Positions 17,201 to 29,078 of a DNA stretch of 53,085 nucleotides are shown here, in pieces (within the stretch, counting starts at the first letter, position 1; each line of letters begins with the position of its first letter). The notes below the pieces were generated by a model. The model was not told where the DNA came from. It worked only from the letters and a program-made list of their open reading frames with translations, and ran no database searches. A program made the position numbers and the translations under genes. Origin of the DNA: Amphimedon queenslandica (Eukaryota > Porifera > Demospongiae > Haplosclerida > Niphatidae); the NCBI RefSeq assembly GCF_000090795.2, contig NW_003546292.1, positions 209,030 to 262,114 on the forward strand, read 5' to 3'.

Positions 17201-19888
17201 AACTGATCAAAGTGAAATACAAACACTGATATAATGAAACTAAATATACACAATTTTTACAAAAAAACAGAGACACGTTATGGCTCACTTCCTAGCACTA
17301 CTATTATTCTGTAGTGAGATATGATACATAAACACAGTTTTGGAATCAATAAATTGCATTTTCAGTTACCAAAATTGTATTATAATTACAATTGTACATG
17401 CAGTAATTATAAAGGAAACAAGAATAGTATTATATTGTAAATATAATCCCAAGATTGTTTTCACTGCCTTGCATGCATACCTGATGATCTTATTAAGACT
17501 TATAGAGGTTCTCTCTACTAATGCTTCTTTAGACGGTATCTTGAGCTATCTTGCTGCTAGAAAGCTCCGAACGTTGCTCCACCTTGAAAGCCACTATTTT
17601 GTCTGCTGTGGCCATACTCACGTAACATGGGGAGGGGGTCGGGCAGCGCAGGTTGATTAATTGCTAAGGTGTCTTAATTTTAAACGTGCATAGAAAAAGT
17701 AAGTATGACATAAAATTTTATAATTCACACGTGAGTGAAGAAAACCTTAGGAAGGGCCTGGGGCTTTGCCCAAGGTTGTAAAATAACTAAGTAAAGACGA
17801 CAAGAAAAATGCAAAAGTGTTGTAACTTACCCTCACATCTCTTGCTTTTGGTGTCTCACCCTCAGCTTGAGATGAACTAGAGCCATCAATATTTTCACTA
17901 CCCTCTCCTCCTTGTTCTTCCTCTCCTTCTTTCCCTCCTTCTCCCTCTCCCTCCTTCTCTCCTTCATTAGCTGCTGGTTTATCCGTTGGCTTGTCTTGTT
18001 GTGTCTGATCCTTTTTAAACCTTTTCTCTAAAGCATCAAACATGACACGACACAATTCCTGAACGTCATGCTGCTGCCAAGCTAAGAGAGAGAGAGAGAG
18101 AGGGGGGGGGGGAGAATATGAAAGATTATAAAAAATTACAAAGAGGCAATAATTAAAAATGTAAACAAGATACATGTACATACTGACCTTCACTGCTGTC
18201 CCATCCAAAGCTCTTGGTCACATCAGTAGTCTCCACTGCCCTCTTTTTTGCCGTCTAAAAAAACCCACACTAATCGATCAGCCCCACCATAAAGCTTACC
18301 TGGAGTTGTAAAAAGAGACGCTGTAGCTGGTAAGGGATGCACTTGGTTGCCTCAACGACTGCTTGATCCTCCGACTCTGCCTTTGACTCAAACCTCCACT
18401 GGTACAAAGCATTCCTAAACTCTGGAGTCATGTAGAGTGTCTGGAGCAAACTGTTTAAATAACAGGTCATGGCCTGATTTACCAGCCCCACAAAACCTAA
18501 TAATTATAGAGCAACAAAGATACATGTGACATGAGTATAAAATTAATTAAATATATACAATCAATAATTTAATGATAATATATTGAATAATGATAATTAT
18601 ATTGACTAGAAATCTGATATTACGCTCACCAGTCTCAGATTTAGCGTTATAACTGTAGCTGTAAGACCCGTATCCACTTGACGAGGAGTAGTTGGACGTG
18701 TTACCTCCCGATCCATAAGTGTTGCTATTGTAGATTGGGTTAGTGTATGAGGACCAACCGCTGGACGAGGAGGAGGCACCAGTGATTTGAGTAGAGACTT
18801 GACCTGTTGAGGCCTCTCTTTCAGCTTCGGAAGTTATATTTTCCTGGAGGAGATAAATAAAAGAGTGTTTAAAAGAGAAGTTTAATCATTAGTAGAGCAT
18901 GTGTATTACATTTCCAACTCTAGTTGGTTGCATATCATCCTTCACTCTTATCAGTAAGTATGTTTTCTTCGGTTCCTCGGCCATTCCCATCTCAAGGAGA
19001 GTAGCAGTTGAGCAATGATCCAATGGAATCTCCTCTTCACCTTCCTCACTCTGACGACGCCATATTAACAAAAATGAATCGTTAACATAGCCTAGTGGAG
19101 ATAAAGAGATGAATGAGTGTACGTGTAAATAAATCAGATCAAAAATAATGTACATGTATGTGTGTGTGTGTGTGTGTGTGTGTCAGTGAGAAATAGATGG
19201 AGCAAGTGACAATACATGTACACACATGATCATCTTACTAGCATGATCAGCTACAGTAATATGAAGACTATCAATTGAGGTGGACAATGGAAGGACAAAA
19301 TTAAAACGCGACGACTGCCACGTGGGATTAGTTTCATCTGTAACGACAAATGATACTCCTCCTTCAGTTGCTGTAGAAACATTCGATCTGTAACTAGTAG
19401 AGAATGTTGAGAGCTCAACACTAAAAGAGAGAGAGAAAGATGATATCAATAATACGTGTACATGTACATGTGTACACTAGCAGATTAAATGTATAAATAA
19501 GTGTTAATAAGTGACATTATAGCAAAACAGTATCAATAATATCAAAATCAAAATTATTAATAGTTGTACATTAATTACAATAATACAATATCAAGAAATT
19601 TACATCAGCATCAAAGCACTACATAATGTGCATAAAGATGTATCGCCATACATCAGTAAATAATTATGTTCACATTTATGATGATAACTCATACATTAAC
19701 TTAATAATACTCATTATATTCTAGTACACATTAGGCAAAAGTCTTCCCTACCTCTTCTCAGTTGTATCTAGTGGGCCAGAGAGAGACGGTTCAGAATCAG
19801 CAAAAACCTCATCAGTAACTGGTGGAGCAGGAGCAGCTCCTCCTTCTCCCTCTCCAGAGACAACAACATCAACTGAATCAGTGGCCAT
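10245..19888 (-). CDS. USP47: Ubiquitin carboxyl-terminal hydrolase 47 orthologue
   Basis: USP-family cysteine protease that removes ubiquitin from substrates; animal USP47 acts in base-excision repair and growth signalling (family knowledge). Exons 5'->3': 19752-19888, 19239-19420, 18910-19091, 18630-18843, 18300-18496, 18188-18254, 17831-18081, 17010-17069, 16751-16894, 16591-16632, 15019-15116, 14916-14970, 14741-14868, 14383-14482, 14217-14296, 14097-14148, 13835-13973, 13624-13736, 13455-13559, 13286-13384, 13122-13236, 12947-13062, 12773-12889, 12039-12699, 11644-11859, 11511-11591, 11346-11464, 11176-11294, 10989-11119, 10898-10945, 10719-10849, 10597-10668, 10245-10377. About 1,500 residues. 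Cys box [16 protein letters not shown] (C250), [37 protein letters not shown], His box [11 protein letters not shown] (H640) and WYCFNDQSV are intact. Ubiquitin-like C-terminal repeats follow, ending RKERALKIY. There are long acidic/Gly inserts in exons 7 and 24. The exon 24/25 junction is one base out of phase with the donor at 12038; a donor at about 12024 would fix it. Confidence 0.93.
15310..16110. repeat. Tandem array of a ~185 bp unit with palindromic junctions (USP47 intron)
   Basis: About four units with junctions near 15404, 15590, 15772 and 15953. Units share GATTCCGATCAAATTTAGAT and AATTGAAAAGTAGAGAATT. The junction at 15755-15788 is a perfect 34-bp palindrome centred on CCCTGTACTATAGTACAGGG. 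The short open frames here are repeat sequence, not genes. Confidence 0.8.
17070..17830. other. Long USP47 intron, no recognised content
   Basis: Between exons 17831-18081 and 17010-17069. It holds a 106-codon plus-strand open frame (17340-17660) with no recognisable domain and no sign of coding conservation. I see nothing else. Confidence 0.5.
18082..18114. repeat. GA/G microsatellite on a USP47 3' splice site
   Basis: On the transcribed minus strand this is a C/CT tract ending in TTAG directly before exon 17831-18081, so the microsatellite is the polypyrimidine tract. Confidence 0.7.
19158..19182. repeat. GT microsatellite in a USP47 intron
   Basis: An uninterrupted TG run between exons 2 and 3 of USP47. 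Confidence 0.9.
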
Positions 19889-20235
19889 TATTAATGATGA
19901 GTAAGGTCGAGGCTCTGGGTGTGGTCTGGGAGGAGAGAGAACTGACTGGCAGAGTGTGTCTCTATTAAGAATCAAACAGCGTCCTTGCTCTCATTAGCAG
20001 TATAACAGCTAGCAATGAGAGAGGATTCTGAGTATGATAAAGTATTGCTGTAATGTAGAAGGAATTACCTTATGTTCTGCAATGAGTATAACTGCTTCGG
20101 ACCCTTCCTCTACTGTCACATGACATCACGTGAGCTCTGTGTTCGTGGGCGTGTTTATATCCCGCCCAATATGGGCGTTGCCCAATAATAAGTGACGAAG
20201 CAGCTCCAGCAAATAAGTGAAATAATTTTACAACA
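19889..20235. promoter_or_regulatory. Shared head-to-head promoter of USP47 and CHMP3
   Basis: Only 347 bp separate the two divergent start codons. Visible elements are ATCACGTGAG (20125-20134, an E-box containing the palindrome TCACGTGA), two CCAAT boxes (20166-20170 and 20182-20186) and a GC-rich GGGCGTG stretch near 20146. This composition fits a bidirectional, TATA-less housekeeping promoter (inference). Confidence 0.7.
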
Positions 20236-21783
20236 ATGCCACTATTAGGCAAGAAACCAGACCCCAAGGAACAAGTAAGTACCAAATATTAGTATATACA
20301 GGTATAGTAGTTCATGTTGCACTTGTATTGGGTCATTCAGTACCTGTGTTTAATGTATTAGAGAAAGTTATGTTGATAATGTTAAAGGAACCCTGATTTG
20401 TCCCAATTTTGTATTATATATACATAATGCTGAGCTGAAAATTGTTTTGAGTTATTTTTTATTTTAGGTTAGAGATTGGCGTTCAAAAATGAGAAAAGAA
20501 CAAAGAGTTATTGACAGGCAAATAAGATGTGAGAATATTCAACACTAATTTAGCAAAATTTTTGACCAATTACCACCACCAAAAGTATCATAGAATTGAT
20601 GATAAAATAATCCCCTATTATTTATGTAATGTAATAAATTATGATAAACAATAAACAATGCCCATTTTAATCAATGATGCCATTAATTGATTAATTTTAT
20701 TACTATTTTTAACACTGTGCTCTTACCTTGCCAATTGTTTTTCAATAAAAGCGATCCAAACTGAAGAGATGAAGGTTAAAAAGTCCATCAGAGACGCTGC
20801 AAAGAAAGGCCAAACTGACGTCTGTAAGATACTAGCCAAAGAACTAGTACACTCAAGAAAAGCCGTCAGTAAATTATACGCATCAAAGGCACAAATGAAC
20901 TCTGTTGTAATGCAAATGCAGAATCAACTTGGTAAGCTATAGATACATACATTGATTGAGAATATTCAAACTTATCATTAAATGTCATATGTAATACAAC
21001 TTATTGTAAAATTTTGGATGATAACAGTATTCATTTATTCATTCATTTAAATGCAATTATTTTATAATAATTTTATTGTAATGTAGCTACAATGCGTATG
21101 GCTGGTGCCATATCAAAGAGCACTGATGTAATGCATGCAATGAATGACTTGGTAAAACTTCCAGAGATAAGGGCAGCAATGATGGACCTGAGCAAAGAAA
21201 TGGCAAGAGTAAGTAATGCAAATAATACTGTACAGTTAAAGCATAGTTTTATTGATGATAATTATTCATATGCCACATAGGCTGGTTTAATTGAAGAAAT
21301 GATGGAGGACACGCTGGAAGGACTGGAAGATGATGACGTAGATGATTTAGCTGATGAAGAAATTGAGAAAGTTCTTCTTGAAGTGACTCAGGGTTAGAAA
21401 TGACTTTACTTTATGCACATTAGTTTACATACACATAATCTACATGAGGTCATTGCATTACGTTGAATGTACTTTTGTAGGTAAACTTGGTGAGGCAAAG
21501 GTAGCTACTGGAGGACTGGAAGATGTAAGTTTAAATGTTTAATGTAAATGTAACTGTAGACTATATTTTTGTAATTGGCTGAAAGTTTTTTGCTTTGAAG
21601 TACATTCAATTATATTTTTATTTTGAAGTATGTTTAGTAATTATAAATTCAAGCTCAATCTCATACTACATGTAATGATGGTTCTTTTTGTGTCCATAGA
21701 CAACTCCAGCAGTAGCTGATCAGGAATCAGAGGAAGAAGAAGAAGATGAAATGTCTCAAAGATTAGCACAGTTGAGAAGTTAA
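20236..21783 (+). CDS. CHMP3: Charged multivesicular body protein 3 (ESCRT-III subunit)
   Basis: Seven exons: 20236-20274, 20468-20528, 20752-20931, 21087-21208, 21281-21392, 21481-21524, 21700-21783; 213 codons plus stop with consistent phases. CHMP3 (yeast Vps24) co-polymerises with CHMP2/CHMP4 on endosomal membranes to drive inward budding and scission. Diagnostic stretches are MRKEQRVIDRQIR, DAAKKGQTDVCKILAKEL, SRKAVSKLYASKAQMNSV, a long acidic C-terminal half (LEGLEDDDVDDLADEEI), and a C-terminal MIT-interacting motif SQRLAQLRS. Length is close to the vertebrate protein (about 220). The basic N-terminal helix starting MPLLGKK is as expected. It shares its promoter region with USP47 and converges on the PDZ-kinase gene 243 bp downstream. 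Confidence 0.96.
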
Positions 21784-21974
21784 AAACCATATTATTATAG
21801 TGCCTTTATGGTTCACATCTTTATAGTAATTATTATTATTTTAATCATAATTAGCAATACATGTCATTGTTTGTGTAAATTGTTTTGTGAACTTTTTATT
21901 TTAAAAAATAATATTGTAATAGTGAAAAGTACATGTAGCTATGAGCCAAGTTAAAAACTAAATGTAGAAAACAA

Positions 21975-21980
21975 AATAAA
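21975..21980 (+). terminator. Candidate poly(A) signal of CHMP3
   Basis: AATAAA about 190 bp after the stop codon. It is the first canonical hexamer on the plus strand that I see there. Confidence 0.4.
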
Positions 21981-22026
21981 ATACATAAAAGATAAAAAAT
22001 AAAAATGAAGTATTTTACCAATATGC

Positions 22027-25000
22027 TCAAATACGATCCAGTTGTTCAATGATTTGCTTCATTGTTGGTCGTTTCTCAGGATCTTTAGTAGCGCATGATA
22101 CAACAAGAGAATGTAAAGAGCTCCCAGATGAACGAACTTGATCTAATAAGACACGAAATATGTGATGCTCAGGAAAGCGACAAGTTATTACTTCACATAG
22201 CAATATCCCATAACTGAAGACATCAGCTTTAGGTGATTGCTTAGACTCTTCAAAGTCCACCACAGTCTGGAGGCACTCAGGTGCACTGTAAACCATGGCT
22301 CCCGCTGCTTTTGTAGTAGCAAAACGGGCCATTTTTGCTGACCCAAAGTCAGATATCTTTGTCTTCCATTTTCCAGGGCCCTTTGATTCAAGGAGTACAT
22401 TAGCACTGCTGACATCACGATGAATAATAGGATCAGGTAGACAGTGTAGGTAGTTTAAACCAACGGCTACATCACGCATTATAGAAAGAATCACTGGCCT
22501 GCAAGCAAGGTCAGGGGTCAGCTCTTTCTTCTCATAGGCACTGCGTAATGAGGTATCCATTACTTCAGTGATAATCATAGGATTACCTGATGGATGGTCT
22601 AATACAGCTCCTATAAACTGGAGGAGATTAGGATGACGTAGCTGAGACATTGTGTTTATCTCACGATTGAGCATTTCAAGGTAATACTGATTATTCTCTT
22701 GATTCATTATAGCATCATGAAACCGCTTCACTGCAACTTTCTGTCCACGGAATTTCCCAATTATAACTTCACCCCAGCCTCCACTGCCTAGCTTGTGACG
22801 AGATAGAGTGACATCCTTGTAACTGACCTTCCAGTTATTCTCTAATTCCTTGACTTTCTCTTCCAGTTCCCTTACCTGATCTATCAGGCTGCCCTTTTCT
22901 GCTGATGATTGAGCTAAACTTTGCTGTAAATCATCTCTTTTCTTAAGTATTTCAGTGTAAGCTTTTCTCAGCGCTGTAATTTCATTCTTCAATTCATTGT
23001 TCTTTGCTAATTCCTGATCTCTTTCTTTTTGTAACCGATCTCGAGCAGTTGACAATGTTTCATTCAATTTTTTCAAACTGGCAACATCAGCTGACATTTG
23101 ACTAAAGTGTAAACATATGTACATGAAGATAATGAAACATGAATGGAATACATGTATAATGTCTTGGGGTTTTTCACCCACAGTGCAATAATCATTCATC
23201 TGACTGTAGTACTGTGCATCTTTTCATTACTTCTCTAAGTTTCTCACTCTTCTAAACAACTAAACAAACTGTTTCTACATTATTATTACAGATTGTGGCG
23301 ATTGTGGTGAATATTTAGAATACTATACGTATGTACAGACAGACTTTTCTCATTTTAGTTGGGCTCACTTAGGCTCACCCCAAAAATAATCAACTATATT
23401 ACACAGCATACAATACAAGTATACACATATCCAAGTGTGTACACATGTAATTGTACTAATATGCTCACTGTACACTATGCTCAGTATACAGGGGTGTAAT
23501 CAAGAATGGGAAAAGGAAAATGCTAAAAAGCATGTAAAAGGATATGAAGCATGCAATAATTTGGGCAACGCCTCTTTTTACAGTGCTAAAATACCGTATA
23601 GCAAAGAATTTTCATGGCCCAAAATTTTTGTGGATTTTGCATTTTTTCAAAATTCACAAAAATAAAATCCACAAAATCGATTCAATACAGTTCAAGATGG
23701 CCGAAAAGTAGAAAAACATGAAAATTAAAACATGAAAATTAAAGCCACGAAATTGATTCTTGAATGGACCTGCAAAATTTTTGGGCCACAAAAATTTTCC
23801 GCTATACTGTCATTTTCAAAAATTACTCATTAATAATGGGCAGGGTCATGATAATTTCAAGTACGATAGCACTCTTATTGCTCTTTAAAGCACTGTATTT
23901 TTATTTAATATTTTTATGGAGCAACCATATAAAATTTGTGTATTTTGAACTGCAATTTGCAAGTGTTTGCAACATGCACATAGAATGAAAAAAGAATTTA
24001 AAGAGCCACCTACAATACATGTATGTATAATTATTCCTACCTGACATAAGAAGTCTCATCCTCTTTTGGTTTTATGTCCATTTTTCGACAAAAATTTTCA
24101 AACTCTAAACAAGAGTACAGTATTACTGTAAAAATTCCTATGATTGATTTCATCACTTTACATGCCCATTACAGTTCCTCTTAGATATAGATACATGTAC
24201 TATCTTTTTTCTAAAAAGCTCCAAACTAATTGCAGCCAAGTGTGGGAAATTAAGAGTGTGACATTAATTATATATACATCACATGCCCCTGGTCGTAAAA
24301 ATTAAGATGAAGGACTTGCTATTGCTAAGACCAATAAAATCATACAACTTACCATCTGGCTTGTAAACCACTTTGAGAGTGATAGTATCTCTAGCTCCCT
24401 TCAAAACTTGAGCCACAATGTCATGTGACCACATCTCCAAATTATTTCCGTTCACCTGTCATCACAAAAACTGTAAACCAGCCCCACTCACAACAAAACC
24501 TTACCTCTAGGATCATGTCTCCAACTCGTAATTGACCGTTTCTGGCAGCCACACCCTCTTTTGAAATCACACTAATAAAAATGCCAACTCCCTCCTCACC
24601 TCCAATTATGTTAAAACCAAGCCCCTCTCCCTCCGGTCTGTTGAGGGTTATGATACGAGGTTTATCAATGAGTTCTTTGTTAGCCAAAGCCTAGAGGAGA
24701 GAAAAGACTTTAGCCTGAAGCAAATAAAAAAGCAGCTTATTTGCACATGCACACAAACACACATGTACAACAACACAGCTCTGCCATGTTTATTTTTATG
24801 GGTACATGCAGGGTTTTATCTACTGGGGGGGGGGGGGGTAAGGGAGGAAGGTTTTACCCCAAACTCAACATCTCCCCCAAAAAAGTTTATAATTACTTAA
24901 AGTGCTATAAAATAATCCCAACACTCCATGATTAATTGACAAAAACAAGAACATTAAAAGAAGAAAAATTGCCCTATAATAATTTTACCATAAATATATG

Positions 25001-26329
25001 GCATCATTAAATAAAATTGTACTTCTCCCTATTGTCTCACCATGCATGGCAAGACTATTTCCCCCCAAATTAAAATCTCTATAAAAAAAATTTAACTTTG
25101 ACATATATACATTTCATCAACTATACGTTTTGAAAAATGAATACACAGATAATAAAAAATTTTATATGGTTAACACTTAATTAATTTTGATTTGCAATTT
25201 ACAAAATATACATGTAAAGCCAAGGCTACACAAAGGTCAGGCTTGCATTGACAATATAGCATAGAGAGTTCCATAAAACACTCTCTCTCTCTCTTTCTCA
25301 CCTTTCCCTTGTCAGAGGTGACAGTTATATCTTGTGGCAGTGAATTCTTTTCTATTTTAAGCGTCACTTCTTGTCCTGTTGCTTTCAAAATGGCTACAGC
25401 ATCTTCGTAGTCAATCTCCGCCAAATTTTGCCCATTCACCTCTAAAAGCCGGTCACCAACCTCAAGCTGTCCATGCTTGTCAGCTGCACCCCCTTTGGCT
25501 ATCTTTGTAACAAATACTCCATTATCATCAAGAACATGTTGATTCCCTATATACATGCATGTAAAACAATACCGTATAGCGGGTATATTCCGTTTGAGTT
25601 TAATTTCATTCTTTTCGTTCTCATTCCTAGTGGAACGAACATTTTCCAAACGAAAAGGGCATTTCTTCAATGCCACGTGTGTGAAATGGCTGCTCAGAAC
25701 AAAAATAAAACGAACGAAAATTTCTAATCCTGCTTAGAATGAACATTTTTCCAGACGAAATATACCCACTATATGGTATACCATTCACATAATATTTACA
25801 CCATATTTTAAAATATAGCTTCAATCCATACTACAATCCATAAAGTAGCTATACAATAATTATTTACAATAAATCTCTCATTGGCGTATTATTAATATTA
25901 CATGCAGTTTACATTAATAAACTATAATAACTATAACAATAATAATAACAATAATATTTAAAGGCTATAAATAATATTCTATGCCCTCCACATAAAGAAC
26001 ACCTCTGTATACCAGACATTAGCTTTCTTGTACCAAAGTGTCTGTTATATACAAAGAGAATACACTGTACATGTACAAAGCTAATGATCATTAATACTGC
26101 AGCTGTCCTAAATTAAAATGAGCATGCCTTTCCCTCCAGCTATGGAGAATCCAAGACTAGTCCCTCCATCCTTGTTTAGTGTAATAAAAATGATGGAATT
26201 GTCACTGCCTGTAAACTGGGCCAGGGAAGGAGGAGAGGAAGACATGTGTTCTTTTGTTATGGCAGGTGGATCATCCAAATCTTCAACACTAGCAGAACTC
26301 CATACACGATCTAAGAAACGTCTGATACA
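22027..26329 (-). CDS. Chimeric protein: two DLG-type PDZ domains, coiled coil and TKL-type protein kinase
   Basis: Exons 5'->3' as far as resolved: 26128-26329, 25302-25546, 24505-24690, 24353-24455, 24041-24104, 22027-23101; 624 codons plus stop in unbroken phase, 5' end incomplete. The first PDZ (LGFSIAGGKGNQHVLDDN, VFVTKIAKGGAADKHGQL) resembles DLG PDZ2. The second (GLGFNIIGGEEGVGIFIS, then LRVGDMILEVNGNNL) resembles DLG PDZ3 and is followed by VVYKPDEFENF...SYVR, which matches the DLG segment up to the SH3 start. SH3 and GuK are absent. The last exon gives a heptad-rich coiled coil and a complete kinase: GSGGWGEV loop, VAVKRF lysine, HRDVSSAN, SDFG, SAPE. The phase-2 junction between SYVR and the kinase exon is exact. 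The intron after 26128 uses a GC donor. Alternative: the kinase exon is a separate gene with its own promoter in 23.1-24.0 kb. Confidence 0.75.
23592..23811. mobile_element. MITE-like element in the PDZ-kinase intron
   Basis: The left end TACCGTATAGCAAAGAATTT pairs loosely with AAAATTTTCCGCTATACTGT on the right. It lies in the intron joining PDZ and kinase exons. Confidence 0.55.
25570..25778. mobile_element. MITE-like element in the PDZ intron
   Basis: Termini TACCGTATAGCGGGTATATT and AATATACCCACTATATGGTA form an inverted pair; the adjacent GTTTG/CAGAC sequences are also inverted. It is non-coding, although it creates several short open frames on both strands. Confidence 0.65.
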
Positions 26330-26407
26330 CTAAAGAGAGAGAATTAGTCAAAAATATATGAAAACTAAAACATAATACTACGAGGCACCTATGGTGCGTG
26401 GCCTCAC

Positions 26408-26504
26408 TGCAATAGCTGTTTGATTATCAACATTAAAAAGCTTAGGCATGAAGAGAGTCTGTTGCAACATATAGCTTCCTGCAGTTGCAATTGCTCTTGA
26501 ATAC
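26408..26504 (-). other. Candidate upstream exon of the PDZ-kinase gene
   Basis: An open stretch bounded by a TGCAG acceptor and a GTGAGG donor. It encodes YSRAIATAGSYMLQQTLF.. and ends in phase 0, which fits the next exon at 26329. I do not recognise the peptide; it is supported only by splice sites and phase. Confidence 0.35.
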
Positions 26505-27227
26505 CTGCAGAAGTAGCAGCACATACATATGCAAGCAGCTCCAGCTCCTCCCATGCATGGAGGTTGAAAGGTGTGGCATTACATCATCAACTGCAATGAT
26601 AGTCTCTCTGGCCAGACCGGCTGGCCAGTGAGACTACTGCAATGATGGCAGCAAGAAGGCCATGTGAGAAAGAAGCTTAACTTTTTCTTTACTAATCAAC
26701 AATATATGATAAACTTGCTGACAGAAAGTTGTTACCTTTATGTATTTGAGATAGTACAGGTACTTTAGTACTCAGCCCAGTAGGTTGTTGCTCTGAGCAC
26801 TTCACAAACTAGTGACCAGGACAAATTCAAATAAGTACAACTCTTCATTAAGTAAGATTTAAAGAGTTATGTTCATATTTTTTGAAGGCCATGTTGTAAT
26901 CTACTGGAAAATGTTACCAGCTATCTCTAAAGTGCCAACACATTGGGACTTGGCTAACTACTCAATTTTTTTACTTTGAAGCTTCTGTACCTAGCACTTG
27001 TATTTGAGCAACACAAAACAGTTAAGCAAGACTTTTCAAGGCCAAAAAAAATTTAGGAGCTTGGAATACGCTGTGCTAAAGTTATAGTTTATTGAAGACA
27101 AAATTCAGTTGTACAGAATGAATGAATGAATGAATGACAAACACAACAACAATATACCTATACCTCATGTAGGCAAGGCTAACAAGATTAGAAAGAACAG
27201 AAGAGGGTGGGTTGCAGTAAGACAACA

Positions 27228-27609
27228 NNNNNNNNNNNNNNNNNNNNNNNNNNNNNNNNNNNNNNNNNNNNNNNNNNNNNNNNNNNNNNNNNNNNNNNNN
27301 NNNNNNNNNNNNNNNNNNNNNNNNNNNNNNNNNNNNNNNNNNNNNNNNNNNNNNNNNNNNNNNNNNNNNNNNNNNNNNNNNNNNNNNNNNNNNNNNNNNN
27401 NNNNNNNNNNNNNNNNNNNNNNNNNNNNNNNNNNNNNNNNNNNNNNNNNNNNNNNNNNNNNNNNNNNNNNNNNNNNNNNNNNNNNNNNNNNNNNNNNNNN
27501 NNNNNNNNNNNNNNNNNNNNNNNNNNNNNNNNNNNNNNNNNNNNNNNNNNNNNNNNNNNNNNNNNNNNNNNNNNNNNNNNNNNNNNNNNNNNNNNNNNNN
27601 NNNNNNNNN
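27228..27609. other. Assembly gap (run of N)
   Basis: 382 undetermined bases. The 5' exons and promoter of the PDZ-kinase gene may lie in or near it. Open frames reported across it are meaningless. Confidence 1.
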
Positions 27610-28218
27610 ATACTCTATAAAAAGGAAGGAAGAGGGGATGGAGAAGAAGAAGGGAAAAGGGAAGGACAAGGAGGGTGATTCACATGAATTAATGAGCTTA
27701 CATGTACTTGCATTTGTAAAGACCGTTGGAATAGCTCATCAGTTGCTGGTGACTTTAAAAAGGAAACAAAAGAGTTAATAGAACCTGTGTATAGTCCTTC
27801 TGTCATTAGAAGGTGTGTGTTGGTATGATATCATCAGTTTTACGTATACAATACTATCTATGATTGATCTGATTTCACATCAAATGAAACAGCTAGGGTT
27901 TCTAAATCTAGTAATTAAGATCCATGCAGCCCTGCTCACATGATGAAAATGGCTGACTGAATTGGCTTGGGTGCTCTATTTCAAGTGAAATGAATGCTGC
28001 TGATTTCACTTAAAATAAAATGTGAGGCTCAGCTGCCATTGCCATTATGTGAGCTCAATATCAAAATTACATGATCTTAACCTTGACCCACCTGGGCATT
28101 TCATTCGAAGCAAAATCAATAGCATTTCTAGTTTCATGAGTCAGAACCACCCTCCCCTGGTCTTCCCTCCCTAAGTACTGTCCTTTCCTGTACTGGACAA
28201 ATATCCACTGTATACTGA

Positions 28219-28455
28219 TGATTTCACTTCAAATGATATACCTTCAGGCTTGGTTGGCCAGGGTTAAGATCTGGTCATTCTGATGATAACCTCAATAGCT
28301 CATATGTGATATGAAAATGGCTGACGGTTGAGCTACTTCATAACAGTACTGTGAAATAGAACACCCGGTCAGCCATTTTTGTCACATGAGCTTATTTTCA
28401 AAATGGTCAGATCTTAACCCAGGCCTGCCCAGGAATTTCATTTAAAGTGAAATCA
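28219..28455. mobile_element. Fold-back element
   Basis: The left arm (GATTTCACTTCAAATGA, then GGCCAGGGTTAAGATCTG) is mirrored by the right arm (CAGATCTTAACCCAGGCC, then TCATTTAAAGTGAAATC), with ATGGCTGAC / GTCAGCCAT nearer the centre. A diverged relative lies at about 27860-28130. Confidence 0.65.
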
Positions 28456-28480
28456 ACACCAAGGAGATGTATGGTCGTAA

Positions 28481-28692
28481 TACAGTAGGGCCCTTTTTTT
28501 AGGGCTGTAAATTTCACAAATTGGCCTAGAAATCTATTTTGCTGATTTAATTTTTGCGAATTTATGCCATCTGCTATCTTTTACCATAATAATTTGATTT
28601 TGTGGAAGTAATTTTTGCAAAGCTTAAAAAATTGTGAAATCCACAAAATTTACAACCCTAAAAAAATTACCCTACAGCTCACCCTACGGTAT
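28481..28692. mobile_element. MITE-like element
   Basis: TACAGTAGGGCCC...TTTTTTAGGGCTGTAAATTT on the left mirrors AAATTTACAACCCTAAAAAA...CCCTA at the right. It is non-coding. Confidence 0.5.
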
Positions 28693-28872
28693 AATGTTTT
28701 CTACAGGAATTTAATCAAGATGGAATCAATTGATCAAGACTAAATGAGATATAGATAAAGACACCAAGGCTAAAGGCTGTGGAAGAGAATCAAGAGATCA
28801 AGGCACTCTTGAAGCTTTGTACTTTGGAGTAAATTAGTCTATTCTTTTTTCTAACCAACCATGTTTGTTATC

Positions 28873-29078
28873 TACCGTATAGCTAGAAAATTTGGAGTGT
28901 TAAAATTTGGCGAATTGACTTTAAAAGCGGTTTGGAGCTTAAAATTTAATTTTGGCAAAATTTAAACTCTGAGACTATGGAACTCTATGAAATTAGAGAC
29001 TAAAAAATTGGCAAATGGACCTCAATTCGCCAAAGTTTTACTCCACCAAAATTTCTAGCTATATGTATATATACGGTA
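28873..29078. mobile_element. MITE-like element
   Basis: The left end TACCGTATAGCTAGAAAATTT pairs with AAATTTCTAGCTATATGTA and a further TACGGTA at the right. Confidence 0.55.

Noticed and set aside
17340-17660. 106-codon plus-strand open frame in a USP47 intron
   Set aside because: No domain, no promoter or splice context; chance open frame.
23102-23199. Extending the kinase exon upstream to the ATG at 23199
   Set aside because: The coding-like heptads begin right after a CTTTAG acceptor at 23101, which is in phase with the PDZ exons; the extension looks intronic. Not excluded as an alternative start.
27082-27678. Long open frames across the N run
   Set aside because: They consist mostly of undetermined bases.
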